A stretch of 48,937 bases of DNA from an uncultured Lachnospiraceae bacterium (lineage in GTDB: Bacteria > Bacillota > Clostridia > Lachnospirales > Lachnospiraceae), in contig CAJTYM010000031.1 of the NCBI GenBank assembly GCA_910583835.1, positions 1 to 48,937 on the forward strand. The letters are read 5' to 3'. The notes below the pieces were generated by a model, which was given only the letters and a program-made list of their open reading frames with translations, ran no database searches and was not told the origin of the DNA. Every line of letters begins with the position of its first letter. Position 1 is the stretch's first letter. The position numbers were made by a program, and so were the translations under genes. Shown here one piece after another: positions 32,011 through 41,533 of the stretch.

Positions 32011-34833
32011 TTACTGCTCCATATAATTAGCGCTTTCGGCTACTTTGCCATAACTTCCATATCCCATACGTTTCCCTTCGCGCACGGCACGGATCCGATA
32101 GTAGTATTTCATCCCTTCTGTTACATTCCCATCTGTGTAACTAAGCGCATCTGCTCCCTTAACCTTGGCAATCTGTGTGAATCCGCTCTTTTTTTTCGTA
32201 CTGCGCAAAATTTCATAACAATTTGCGCCGGGCGCTTTCTCCCAGTTCAGCAAAAACCCTTCCTCTGTATCCTCTATGGAGACAATATTCACCTTTTTCA
32301 GGCTGACTGCAGAAACGGGTTTGGAATTGCCGCTGTAACCTTTTACGCCTTTCTTGTTGCTGACCACTTCCACGACATAGTAATACCGATTTCCGCTGAC
32401 AACATGCTTATCCTGATACTGTGTAATATTTTTGTCACGGATTTCCGCAATCTTCTCATAGGCGCCATTCTTTGTCCTGCTGCGCTTAATGCTGTATGCG
32501 TAGGCAGATGTATTTTTCTTCCATTTGAGTTCCATAATGCTGCTGTTCACCGATTTCACATAGGACACAGATGTCCCGGTAATTGTCTGTCCCGAGACCG
32601 GGCTGCTGTAACTGCCACACCCCGTCTTATTGCCCACAAGGTTCAGCGCCTGAATCTTATAGTAATATGTTTTCTTGGCTTTCAGGCCCTTATTCACATA
32701 AGAAGTCTTATTGCCCTTAACCTCGGCAACCGTCTTATACTTGCCCTTTTGGGAAGTGCTTCTCTGAATGCGGTAAGCCGAAGCGTTCTCCACTTTCTTC
32801 CAGCGGATGCGCAGCGAATTGCTGTCCGCGGAGCTGACGCTGCGGATAACTGTCTGCTTTACTGCCCACCCGGATGCCGCTGCTGAATCCGTGCTGCTGC
32901 CATTCTGCTCTCCGCCCCTGGCACGTACTTTATAGAAATATTCTTTCTGCGTCTCCCGCTTGCTGTCCGTATACGCTTTCTTGGCAGTCGTGGCAATCTT
33001 AACATATTTGCCGTCCAGCGCTTCGCTGCGCAGGACCTCATATTCCGTTGCCCCATTCACACCCTTCCAGCTGACTTTCAGTTTGCCTCCGGATTTGGAG
33101 ACAACACTGGTGATTTGGGGCATCTGCAAAGTTGCACCGGAATGTGCCTCGGAAAGGGAAGACTTCTTCCCATCCTCAAAGACGGCGCATATTTTGTAGA
33201 AATAAGTAACCCCGGCCTGTACCTTCTTATCATCATACTGGCACTTGCTGACCTCTGCAATACTCTCATATTTGCCGTCCTCCGAATCGCTGCGGTACAC
33301 CTGGTAGGATACAGCGCCCTGCACTTCCCCCCAGCTTATCCGCAGTTTCTGGCTCTTGATAGATTTCGTCCATTCAATCTGCGGGTCATCCCCTTTCAGA
33401 GACAATCCATAATACCCGGCGATTCCCTGTGCATCGGCAATCCCCAGCTTCTTAAGTTTCTCATTTGAATTCAGAAATTCACTGACATCCGCCGCATTGC
33501 TGAGAAATGCATGTTCTATGAGCACTGCCGGAATGCCTGCCTCCTTGTTGCGGCGTATAATCGCCAGATAGTCCGCCAGCGAACCATCTGGATAGAGCGT
33601 ATTGTCTTCTGAATTATGAATCAGAATGCCGCCCGCCCAGGTCTGCAGGCCCAGCGCGCTCAGCTGCTTATAAATATCCGTAGCCAGCCCTTTGCCCTCC
33701 TCGCCAAGCTTGGGACGGTAACTATTGTTGGGATAATATACGCCCACGCCCCTGGGAGCAGAACTCGTACTGGAATTCAGGTGGAAGCTCACATAGACGT
33801 CCGCTTTCTTGGACACCCCATACGCTACCCTCCTGGCATTGCATTCAGATGAAGATACTGCATAGCCGCCATTGGCACAGTCATTGGTCGTCCTCGTCAT
33901 ATAGATGGTAACGCCGGAATATTTCTGCAGCTCGGCCTTACAGTACTGTGCAATCTTTAATGTCAGCTCTTCCTCTTTACATCCGTTGCCCCGCGCCCCG
34001 GCATGGACGTTGTCATGACCCGGATCCAGCACAATCACCATCTTCTTATCTGCGCTGGCAGCCGCCCTGCCAAAATGTACGAGCACATCTGTTGTCTGCG
34101 CCTCCTGCAGGACATCAGTGATGGACTGTTCGGAGACCGTGTTGCCGTTTTCATCCACAGTCACTACATTCGCTTCCAGATCCTCAAGCGTTTCACCGTC
34201 TATCAGCATGTCATCCGGTTCATTTTCGCTCTCCTGGTTGACGCCAAAACTTACTTCCATGCCCAATTCGGCAAATTTGACCTCATACTCTTTGCCCTCT
34301 GCCTGATAGCGGACGCTTACCAGCTCATAAATACCGCTCTGTGCTTTATCTGTATATTCAATGGTAAATTTTACCATATTATCTGCAATCTCTGCTGCCT
34401 CAGCCGTAAAAACTTCCCCGGCTGCCTTCTGGTAAGTGAGTTCCGCGCGCTCCACTTTCTCGCCATCCCGCCCCAGGCTTACGGCAATATTCTGTACTCC
34501 CGGCGTCTGGATCTCGGCGCTCTCCACCATGGCAAAATTCAGCAATCCTGCCGCTTGCTTATTATCCGCTTCTTGGCTATCCCTTGCCTGTTCTTCTCCG
34601 CTATCCTTAATCTTTGCTTCTTGGCTATCCCTTGCCTGTTTTTCTCCGCTATCCTTAATCTTTGCTTCTTGGCTATCCCTTGCTTCTGGCTGTTCTTCAC
34701 CGGCAGCGCTGTCCTCCTGCTCCATAACCGGCTTTTCCTCTGTTATGTACTGCGCCCGCACATCCATCCCCACAGATGTTACCGTCACGCATACAGCCAG
34801 GAAAGCTGCCATCCATTTCCTAAATGATCCCAC
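32011..34833 (-). CDS. Secreted N-acetylmuramoyl-L-alanine amidase with Fn3-like repeats
   Basis: A 940-aa exported protein. The signal peptide is (M)GSFRKWMAAFLAVCVTVTSV. A low-complexity part contains three DNA-level repeats of ARDSQEAKIKDSGE type (34590-34690). The Amidase_3 domain (about 260-480) shows VIVLDPGHDN, CKEEELTLKI, YVSFHLNSS and VLIEHAFLSN, the zinc ligands and catalytic Glu. Five Fn3-like modules end the protein. The GTG at 34833 is chosen as start because GGAG lies 8 bases upstream and it starts a proper signal peptide; the longer frame to 35019 lacks one. A TTGTTT/TAGAAT promoter is at 34877-34905. It cleaves peptidoglycan stem peptides from glycan. Confidence 0.87.
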   Translation of the reverse strand: MGSFRKWMAAFLAVCVTVTSVGMDVRAQYITEEKPVMEQEDSAAGEEQPEARDSQEAKIKDSGEKQARDSQEAKIKDSGEEQARDSQEADNKQAAGLLNFAMVESAEIQTPGVQNIAVSLGRDGEKVERAELTYQKAAGEVFTAEAAEIADNMVKFTIEYTDKAQSGIYELVSVRYQAEGKEYEVKFAELGMEVSFGVNQESENEPDDMLIDGETLEDLEANVVTVDENGNTVSEQSITDVLQEAQTTDVLVHFGRAAASADKKMVIVLDPGHDNVHAGARGNGCKEEELTLKIAQYCKAELQKYSGVTIYMTRTTNDCANGGYAVSSSECNARRVAYGVSKKADVYVSFHLNSSTSSAPRGVGVYYPNNSYRPKLGEEGKGLATDIYKQLSALGLQTWAGGILIHNSEDNTLYPDGSLADYLAIIRRNKEAGIPAVLIEHAFLSNAADVSEFLNSNEKLKKLGIADAQGIAGYYGLSLKGDDPQIEWTKSIKSQKLRISWGEVQGAVSYQVYRSDSEDGKYESIAEVSKCQYDDKKVQAGVTYFYKICAVFEDGKKSSLSEAHSGATLQMPQITSVVSKSGGKLKVSWKGVNGATEYEVLRSEALDGKYVKIATTAKKAYTDSKRETQKEYFYKVRARGGEQNGSSTDSAAASGWAVKQTVIRSVSSADSNSLRIRWKKVENASAYRIQRSTSQKGKYKTVAEVKGNKTSYVNKGLKAKKTYYYKIQALNLVGNKTGCGSYSSPVSGQTITGTSVSYVKSVNSSIMELKWKKNTSAYAYSIKRSRTKNGAYEKIAEIRDKNITQYQDKHVVSGNRYYYVVEVVSNKKGVKGYSGNSKPVSAVSLKKVNIVSIEDTEEGFLLNWEKAPGANCYEILRSTKKKSGFTQIAKVKGADALSYTDGNVTEGMKYYYRIRAVREGKRMGYGSYGKVAESANYMEQ

Positions 34834-34876
34834 GTTTCTCACTCCATTTCTACATTGGTTTGCATAATTCGCGTCT

Positions 34877-34905
34877 ATTCTATCACACTTCATTTTGAAA
34901 AACAA
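34877..34905 (-). promoter_or_regulatory. Predicted promoter of the secreted amidase
   Basis: TTGTTT, 17 bases, TAGAAT on the minus strand, about 40 bases before the GTG start. The upstream rest of the gap (34906-35066) has short A/T-rich stretches and no other feature. Confidence 0.6.
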
Positions 34906-35066
34906 CCGGCAGAAATAACTGGAAAAAAGAGGCCGCTGCCAAAAATAACCTGCACACAATACATGTTCCGCCCTATGTGGAAAAATATACCATATATTGT
35001 ATGAAGCCATCATTGGCAACAGCCTTTTTATAAATTTATCTTATTGTAAGAAATATGTAAAAGTTA

Positions 35067-36155
35067 TTATTCATCACGAATCTTGATACAGTTCTTGCCG
35101 CTGGTCTTACCAAGATAAAGCCTCTGGTCTGCATGGCGGATAATCTCATCTATGTTGCCATTGGAAACTTCACCGGCTTCACAGACGCCGAATGTCATGG
35201 TGACTGTCAGTTTCCTTCCGTCAGCCTGCAAATCCGCTGCCCGCAGTTCCTGCTGAACCCTGTCCACAACCTTGAGGGCATAGGCAATATTGCCAAAGAC
35301 AATCATCAGGAATTCCTCGCCGCCCCAGCGGCTTACATAATCCACGGCATCAACCGCACCCGACATGCTCGAAGCAATCAGCTTCAGGACGTCATCGCCT
35401 TTCTCATGCCCATAGGTATCGTTAATTTTCTTGAAATCATCGACATCGCCCATAACCACACAGTAATCTTTGCGCGTCAAATTACTCCAAATGTTAAGAA
35501 TGCTTCTGCGGTTTCTGAGCTTTGTCAGCTCATCATAATTTGCCAGACGCAGCAATTCCTCATTCCTTGCCCGCAGCTTCCTGCGGCTCGCTGTCAGTTC
35601 CAGGATAAACAGCACGCAAAAACTTGCCAGCAGCAGAAAACCCATAATATTATTGAAGAATGAAACTTTCAAATCTGTCGGTACCGGATAATAATAGACC
35701 GGCTCGCCCCTGTACAGGATCCAGCAGAACACCAATGTGGCAATGCAATTAATCATCGTAAACAAGATGGTATACTTGCTGGAGTTTTCCCCATGCTCCA
35801 TCAGATACACGGTAGACAGCAATACCGGAATCATCACCAGGTTATAAGTGGAAAAACCATAACTCCAACCCAGCAGGACACAGGCATACAGTGATTGCGT
35901 GCATGTTGCAAAATAGAGAATGCTGATGCGCACAAAATAATTCTGCGTCCCTTTTGTTCCGCAGACACTGAAAAAATCAAGCGCTGCCACAAATACATTT
36001 GTAATTACAAGCGGCAGGCACATCAGCAATATGCCTGCCACTGCCAGCAGGGAATGGACACATCCCAAAAAGACTGCCAGAAAACAATACCTTGCCCTGT
36101 CCGTCATCTGTGCTTCGCCTGCTGAATGAAATAGCTTTTCTATCTTCTTAATCAT
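35067..36155 (-). CDS. Membrane GGDEF protein (diguanylate cyclase)
   Basis: A 362-aa protein. Six or so membrane helices occupy about residues 20-190 (for example FVRISILYFATCTQSLYACV and GFLLLASFCVLFILEL). The GGDEF domain follows (about 205-358): LTKLRNRRSILNIW, VVMGDVDDFKKINDTYGHEKGDDVL and the catalytic WGGEEF. It would make c-di-GMP from two GTP. The inhibitory RxxD site is absent: the matching position reads DAVD, so product feedback is not expected. The membrane part is not a recognised sensor type. It lies 37 nt upstream of an Fn3-repeat gene end and 234 nt upstream of the amidase start. Confidence 0.88.
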   Translation of the reverse strand: MIKKIEKLFHSAGEAQMTDRARYCFLAVFLGCVHSLLAVAGILLMCLPLVITNVFVAALDFFSVCGTKGTQNYFVRISILYFATCTQSLYACVLLGWSYGFSTYNLVMIPVLLSTVYLMEHGENSSKYTILFTMINCIATLVFCWILYRGEPVYYYPVPTDLKVSFFNNIMGFLLLASFCVLFILELTASRRKLRARNEELLRLANYDELTKLRNRRSILNIWSNLTRKDYCVVMGDVDDFKKINDTYGHEKGDDVLKLIASSMSGAVDAVDYVSRWGGEEFLMIVFGNIAYALKVVDRVQQELRAADLQADGRKLTVTMTFGVCEAGEVSNGNIDEIIRHADQRLYLGKTSGKNCIKIRDE

Positions 36156-36192
36156 CTGACCGCCTTACGACCTTCCCATTGCCATGAGTCTC

Positions 36193-37437
36193 TCACTTGT
36201 AGTATACACGGCTATAACAATGCGTTTTGCTGCCTTTGTATGTCTTCCTGCCGATTTTCTTATTTGCCACAACTGTATAATAATATGTCTTGCCGGATTT
36301 CAATGCAGACCTGCCATATTTCTTCACCGTCAGGGAATTCTTAGCAAGCGTCTTCACTTTCTTATATCCGTTCTCCCTCTTCGAGGAGATATAGAGCGTG
36401 TAACTGTCTGCGCCGCCCACTTTCTTCCACGATATTCTCTGTCCGCCTCTGACATTGGAAATCTTTATCTCCGGCTGCTTGGAAATATATTTCCAGCCAG
36501 ACCATGCGCCGTATTTCGTAACGGTTCCCAGTACGACATAAGCACGAATCCTCACTTTGAGAAACTGTGGTTTTACCAGCTTGGTGCTGGAAACAGATTC
36601 CATGCTGCCATTATAACCCTTCTTATCAGAAATCAGTTTCTTCGCCTTTTTTCCAGCTATGCTATAAATTTCATACTGATATCCGTCTGCGGCGTTACGC
36701 CTGTCCCAGGATAAATCCAGATACATGGTCGTAGGGCTGCTAAAGGAAGGCGTAAGTCCCTCCACCTTGCCCGGCAGTACCGGACAGCCAGTAACAGAAT
36801 TTCCCAAATCGTTAGTCGCCTGATAACCGCTGGTGCTCTTACGCTCAGCATATACATAAAATGCATACTCTGCATCCTTGCTGAGATTACTTGCCGTATA
36901 GGTCAGGACATTGCCCAACGGTACCACTTTCCTGTTGCCATTATCACCTATCTTAAAATATTCCAGCCGATACGCATTGGCTCCCGGGTTCGACTCCCAT
37001 TTCACAGTGATACTTGTCTTCGTTGCCGCTGTCTGCCGTAGATTCTGCTTATTGCTTCTCTCCGGCGCAGTAACTACTTCCAACGGCCGCGAAGGAGTAC
37101 CATAGCGCTCCTCGCCATTTTCTCTGGAAAATGCAGTCACCCGCACAAAATAACTCTTTCCAGAAGACAAACCATAAAAATTTGATTCCGTATTAGACCG
37201 CTCCTCCGTCTTCCCACCGGAAAACATGATATCCTCTGACAATTCCACCTTATAGCGAATCCCATCCGCAATCAGGGCATCCCATTTTACCTTGACAGAA
37301 CTCGTGCTCGATGATACCTGCTGTAATCCCTGAACCTGCGCCGGTGCCGCCGCCTGTGCATCTGCACCCACGCCCAACAGCAGCAGAATGGCTGCCGCCA
37401 TCACGCATAACCTAACATACTTCCATGCTTCTCTCAT
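36193..37437 (-). CDS. Secreted Fn3-repeat protein
   Basis: The 414-aa exported protein has a signal peptide (MREAWKYVRLCVMAAAILLLLG; cut near AQAAA). About four Fn3-like modules follow, starting PAQVQGLQQVSSSTSSVKVKW and ending TYYYTVVANKKIGRKTYKG. No catalytic domain is visible, so it probably acts as a cell-surface or matrix adhesive or structural protein. The modules resemble those in the amidase and glucosaminidase nearby. The start at 37437 is behind AAGGAGG; the frame is open further upstream to 37545 across palindromic DNA. Confidence 0.8.
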   Translation of the reverse strand: MREAWKYVRLCVMAAAILLLLGVGADAQAAAPAQVQGLQQVSSSTSSVKVKWDALIADGIRYKVELSEDIMFSGGKTEERSNTESNFYGLSSGKSYFVRVTAFSRENGEERYGTPSRPLEVVTAPERSNKQNLRQTAATKTSITVKWESNPGANAYRLEYFKIGDNGNRKVVPLGNVLTYTASNLSKDAEYAFYVYAERKSTSGYQATNDLGNSVTGCPVLPGKVEGLTPSFSSPTTMYLDLSWDRRNAADGYQYEIYSIAGKKAKKLISDKKGYNGSMESVSSTKLVKPQFLKVRIRAYVVLGTVTKYGAWSGWKYISKQPEIKISNVRGGQRISWKKVGGADSYTLYISSKRENGYKKVKTLAKNSLTVKKYGRSALKSGKTYYYTVVANKKIGRKTYKGSKTHCYSRVYYK

Positions 37438-37453
37438 AAACCCTCCTTTTCTT

Positions 37454-37483
37454 ATTATAAACATATGATTACTGTATAGTGAA
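37454..37483 (-). promoter_or_regulatory. Predicted promoter of the Fn3-repeat gene
   Basis: TTCACT, 18 bases, TATAAT on the minus strand. The -35 overlaps the first base pairs of a 12-bp inverted repeat (37481-37510), so a regulatory overlap is possible. Confidence 0.5.
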
Positions 37484-37633
37484 CGACAAAAATATTGGTT
37501 TTTGTCGTTCGCTTGCGCCGATTTTGGCTGCGTGAAACGCAGCATCTTCCTTACAAAATCGTGCGCATCCCCCTGGAAGGGTTATAGTAAGGGACAAATT
37601 ATTATGTCGCTTACTATAATCGATCCCTTCCAG
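37481..37633. repeat. Cluster of three strong palindromes
   Basis: Hairpin 1: GAACGACAAAAA / TTTTTGTCGTTC (37481-37510, 12 bp perfect). Hairpin 2: CGATTTTG / CAAAATCG with an inner GCTGCG / CGCAGC (about 37519-37561). Hairpin 3: CTGGAAGGG / CCCTTCCAG with an inner TTATAGTAAG / CTTACTATAA (37573-37633, with small mismatches). They fill the gap between LCP copy 2 and the Fn3-repeat gene. A terminator role for the LCP gene is possible, but the size suggests a mobile palindromic element. Confidence 0.65.
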
Positions 37634-37674
37634 ATATATCATACGCTCTCACTCATATCCCTGTCAACTTAATT

Positions 37675-38748
37675 TTAATAGCCGGTATTGGCATGGATAG
37701 TCTCACTCAGTTCCTTGACTGTCTGAGAGGGCGTGTATTCCTCGTTATCATATAAAAACTTATGCAATTGTATAACATTGCTTTCCAGGTCAATCGGAAT
37801 TACCATGTCCCCTAAGCTTCCCACATCACCGGATTCCTTGTCAAAGGGGAAACCCGTATTCTCTCCCATATGGTACTTGGCAACGCCTGAAGCAAGCCCA
37901 ATCAGCTCTGTAGGGCTGAGGCTGGTGGAAATCTGCGGCAGCATCTCATCCATCATCTTATTTAATGTCATCAAATCACACTGCTTTGCCTTCTCAAACA
38001 TCTTGGTGATTACTTCCCTCTGCCGCTCCGTGCGCCCATAGTCAAGCCCCACATAACGGATTCTCGCATAAGCAGTCGCCTGAACTCCATTCAAGTGGAC
38101 GTTCTCGCCAGCAGAAACATATCCCACATAATCCTCATATCCGGTATTCTTCACCGTATCGTCCACATAGGCATTGAGCCATTTTGCCTCGCCGGCATCC
38201 AGTTCATCAATCTCTATTCCGCCTAAAAGATCCACTGCTTCCACCAATGCGCCAAAATCTACGCTGACGTAATCCGTGATGTTCAAATCGAGATTCTTGT
38301 TGAGCATATCGATTGCCTGCTTGGGGCCTCCATTGGCATATGCTGCGTTCGCTTTGCGGAATTTATTTTCATCGATATCCAGGTAGGTGTCACGGTAAAC
38401 GGATGCCATCTTGATTTCTCCGCTGTCCTTATTGATGCTTACCACAATGATCGTATCGCTGTTTCCTCTTTCCAGGCTGCCCATGTCACGGTTGTCAAGG
38501 CCAAACAATGCAATATTCTCATAGCTTTTCATTGCCTTCTTTGTCTCCGGGCTCAGCTCATTGATTTTAACCTCTTTATCATTGATAACTACCTTGCCCA
38601 TCTTATCATATTTGCTCCAGGAAAATGCAAGGGGAATCATCAGCAGCGCCAATAAGACAACAATCACCACTATGATAATCTTCCGCCTCTGACGTTTCTT
38701 CCTTTTGGTCATCCCTTTCTTATGTTTATTCTGTACCTCTCTGTCCAT
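37675..38748 (-). CDS. LCP (LytR-CpsA-Psr) family wall-polymer transferase, copy 2
   Basis: A 357-aa protein with a Lys/Arg-rich cytoplasmic start (KKGMTKRKKRQRRK), one helix (IIIVVIVVLLALLMIPLAF) and an LCP domain: IALFGLDNRDMGSLERGNSD, VSVYRDTYLD, KANAAYANGGPKQAIDMLNK and YARIRYVGLDYGRTERQRE. It differs from copy 1 across the whole length, so they are old paralogues. It should attach glycans to peptidoglycan. AAGGAGG precedes the ATG, and it starts 22 nt after valS ends. Confidence 0.93.
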   Translation of the reverse strand: MDREVQNKHKKGMTKRKKRQRRKIIIVVIVVLLALLMIPLAFSWSKYDKMGKVVINDKEVKINELSPETKKAMKSYENIALFGLDNRDMGSLERGNSDTIIVVSINKDSGEIKMASVYRDTYLDIDENKFRKANAAYANGGPKQAIDMLNKNLDLNITDYVSVDFGALVEAVDLLGGIEIDELDAGEAKWLNAYVDDTVKNTGYEDYVGYVSAGENVHLNGVQATAYARIRYVGLDYGRTERQREVITKMFEKAKQCDLMTLNKMMDEMLPQISTSLSPTELIGLASGVAKYHMGENTGFPFDKESGDVGSLGDMVIPIDLESNVIQLHKFLYDNEEYTPSQTVKELSETIHANTGY

Positions 38749-38770
38749 TCCGGTTTCCTCCTTGACCCAT

Positions 38771-41419
38771 CTATTTCATCTGATTCAGGCGTTCTTCCAC
38801 CTGTGCCATCATCTGTTCATATTTTGCAAGCTTCGCTTTCTCTTCCTGAACCTTCGCTTCCGGCGCACGGCTTAAGAACTTCTCATTGGAAAGCATCCCC
38901 TTAGAGCGTGACAGTTCTTTGGTAAGCCGCTCTTTCTCTTTCAAGAGACGCTCTTTTTCTTTTTCAAGGTCCACAAGGTCTTCCAGCGGCAGGTAAATTA
39001 CTGCCCCCGGAATCACAACAGATACGGCATCCTCGCCGATGCCTGATTTGTCTGCCTGCACCAGAACCTCACTGGCGCTGGTAATCCAGCCGTATATTCT
39101 CTTCATGGTCTCAAACGTATTCTGCAGCTCGGCATCCTCCGTCACAATATACATCTTGGCTTTCCTGCTGGGCGGGACATTCATCTCCGCTCTCATATTG
39201 CGGACTCCCTTTACCAGATCCTTAATATGCTCCACTGCTGCCTCTTCCGCGGCAAAATGGTAGTCCTCGCGGTATACCGGCCATTCAGAGAGCATAATCG
39301 TCGGCTCCTCATTCTGCAGCGTACAGAAAATCTCTTCGGTAATAAATGGCATATAGGGATGGAGAAGCTTCAATGCTTGGATCAGCACCGTCTTCAGCGT
39401 CCACATGGCAACTTTTGCTGATTCTGGATGTTTCTCTTTCTTGGACATCCTTGCCTTGGCAATCTCAATGTACCAGTCGCAGAATTCATCCCAGATGAAA
39501 TCATATACTTTCTGCACGGCAATCCCCAGCTCAAATTTATCCATATTCTCGGTAACTTCTTTCGTCAGCGTGTTGACCTTCGAGAGAATCCACTTATCCC
39601 CTGTCCTAAGCTGTTCCAGCGATGGCTCCATAATCTCCCCCTCATCAATATTCATCATGATGAAACGGGAAGCGTTCCATACCTTGTTGGCAAAATTCCT
39701 TGACGACTCCACGCGCTCCCAATAGAAACGCATGTCATTGCCCGGCGCATTGCCGGTAATCAGCGTCAGCCTAAGGGCATCCGCGCCATATTTATCTATA
39801 ACCTCCAGCGGGTCGATGCCATTGCCGAGCGACTTGCTCATCTTACGCCCCTGGGAATCCCTTACCAACCCATGGAACAATACGGTGTTAAAGGGCGCCT
39901 CCCCCATCTGCTCATAGCCGGAGAAAATCATGCGGATAACCCAGAAGAAAATAATATCATAGCCCGTTACCAGCACGTCATTGGGGTAGAAATAGTCAAG
40001 GTCTTCGGTCTTCTCGGGCCATCCCAAGGTGGAAAACGGCCACAGAGCAGAAGAGAACCAGGTATCCAAGGTATCCTCATCCTGCGTCATATGCGTACAG
40101 CCGCACTTCGGGCACTTGCCGGGATTCTCCTTTGCCACCACGAACTCCCCGCAGTCTGCACAGTAATAAGCCGGAATCCGGTGCCCCCACCAGAGCTGCC
40201 GGGAAATACACCAGTCCCTGATATTGTCTGTCCAGTTGAAATATGTCTTATCCATGCGCTCCGGCAGCAGTTTAATCTCGCCGTTCCTCACAGCCTCCAC
40301 CGCCGGCTTAATCAGCTCGTCCATCTTCACAAACCACTGTTGTTTGACCATCGGCTCTACGGTGGTGCTGCAGCGGTCATGCGTCCCCACATTGTGGGAA
40401 TGGGGCACTATTTTCACCAAGAGCCCCTGTTCTTCCAGTTCCTGCGCCATCAGCTTCCTCGCCTCATAGCGGTCCAAACCCTGGTATTTGCCGCCATTGG
40501 CGTTGATGGTGGCATCATCGTTCAATATATTAATCTCCGGTAAATTGTGGCGTTTCCCCACCTCGAAGTCATTGGGGTCATGTGCCGGGGTAATCTTCAC
40601 GCAGCCTGTCCCAAATTCCTTATCCACATAATGATCTGCCACTACCGGAATCTCACGCCCCACAAGCGGCAGAATCAACGTCTTGCCGATAATATCCTGG
40701 TAACGCTCATCCTCCGGGTTGACGGCAACAGCCGTATCGCCGAGAAGCGTTTCCGGCCTGGTGGTGGCTATCTCCACGAACCTTCCTTCCTCACCTTTCA
40801 CCGGATAATTGATATGCCAGAAAAATCCTTCCTGTTCTTCATGCTCCACCTCCGCATCCGAGATGGAAGTCTTACATACCGGACACCAGTTGACAATCCT
40901 GGAGCCTTTATAAATCAAGCCTTTCTCATACAGTTTGATGAATACTTCCTGCACTGCCGCAGAGCAGCCCTCATCCATCGTGAAGCGTTCCCTGTCCCAA
41001 TCTGCGGAGGAGCCCATCTTCTTAAGCTGGCGGATAATACGCCCGCCGTATTCTTCTCTCCACTCCCAGACTTTCTCCAGAAACCCTTCCCTGCCCAGGT
41101 CATTCTTATCAATGCCCTGTTCGCGCAGCGATTCAATTACCTTAACCTCAGTGGAAATGGACGCATGGTCCGTCCCTGGCTGCCACAGTGCATTATATCC
41201 CTGCATACGCTTATACCGGATGAGGATATCCTGCAGCGTATTGTCCAAAGCATGTCCCATATGCAGCTGCCCGGTAATGTTGGGCGGAGGCATCACAATC
41301 GTAAAAGGTTTCTTACTCCTGTCCGGCTCTGCATGGAAATATTTATTTTCCTCCCACTTCCTGTAAAGCCGGTCCTCGATGTCCTTGGGGTCGTATGTTT
41401 TCGCAAGTTCTTTGCTCAT
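38771..41419 (-). CDS. valS: Valyl-tRNA synthetase
   Basis: This 882-aa class I synthetase charges tRNA-Val. HIGH motif: PPPNITGQLHMGHALDN. KMSKS motif: DSQGRKMSKSLGNG. The editing domain contains EIATTRPETLLGDTAVAVNP. Two zinc-ribbon-like pairs are seen (CADCGEF, CPKCGCT; NWCPVCKT). The C-terminal coiled coil (LEKEKERLLKEKERLTKEL) is typical. Length is normal. It has a strong promoter (41505-41533) and a leader with one strong hairpin, but no T-box. Confidence 0.97.
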   Translation of the reverse strand: MSKELAKTYDPKDIEDRLYRKWEENKYFHAEPDRSKKPFTIVMPPPNITGQLHMGHALDNTLQDILIRYKRMQGYNALWQPGTDHASISTEVKVIESLREQGIDKNDLGREGFLEKVWEWREEYGGRIIRQLKKMGSSADWDRERFTMDEGCSAAVQEVFIKLYEKGLIYKGSRIVNWCPVCKTSISDAEVEHEEQEGFFWHINYPVKGEEGRFVEIATTRPETLLGDTAVAVNPEDERYQDIIGKTLILPLVGREIPVVADHYVDKEFGTGCVKITPAHDPNDFEVGKRHNLPEINILNDDATINANGGKYQGLDRYEARKLMAQELEEQGLLVKIVPHSHNVGTHDRCSTTVEPMVKQQWFVKMDELIKPAVEAVRNGEIKLLPERMDKTYFNWTDNIRDWCISRQLWWGHRIPAYYCADCGEFVVAKENPGKCPKCGCTHMTQDEDTLDTWFSSALWPFSTLGWPEKTEDLDYFYPNDVLVTGYDIIFFWVIRMIFSGYEQMGEAPFNTVLFHGLVRDSQGRKMSKSLGNGIDPLEVIDKYGADALRLTLITGNAPGNDMRFYWERVESSRNFANKVWNASRFIMMNIDEGEIMEPSLEQLRTGDKWILSKVNTLTKEVTENMDKFELGIAVQKVYDFIWDEFCDWYIEIAKARMSKKEKHPESAKVAMWTLKTVLIQALKLLHPYMPFITEEIFCTLQNEEPTIMLSEWPVYREDYHFAAEEAAVEHIKDLVKGVRNMRAEMNVPPSRKAKMYIVTEDAELQNTFETMKRIYGWITSASEVLVQADKSGIGEDAVSVVIPGAVIYLPLEDLVDLEKEKERLLKEKERLTKELSRSKGMLSNEKFLSRAPEAKVQEEKAKLAKYEQMMAQVEERLNQMK

Positions 41420-41444
41420 GGTAATTTTCTCCTTATTTAAAATA

Positions 41445-41469
41445 CCCTTTACCGGAAGCCGGTAAAGGG
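41445..41469 (-). promoter_or_regulatory. Hairpin in the valS leader
   Basis: CCCTTTACCGG / CCGGTAAAGGG is a perfect 11-bp stem with a CTT loop, followed by TATTTT on the minus strand, 16-17 bases before the ribosome binding site. It could be an attenuator-like terminator or a stability element. No T-box signature (AGGGTGGNACCGCG) is visible in the roughly 75-base leader. Confidence 0.55.
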
Positions 41470-41504
41470 CGTATCTTCACGGTATGCTCGTTACTTATCT
41501 CTCC

Positions 41505-41533
41505 ATCATAAAAGCAAAATATAAAATTGTCAA
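41505..41533 (-). promoter_or_regulatory. Predicted strong promoter of valS
   Basis: TTGACA, 17 bases, TATGAT on the minus strand, about 80 bases before the start codon. Confidence 0.75.

Noticed and set aside
34833..35019. Longer N-terminus of the secreted amidase
   Set aside because: The extra 62 residues carry no signal peptide and cross the predicted promoter; the GTG behind GGAG starts a proper signal peptide.
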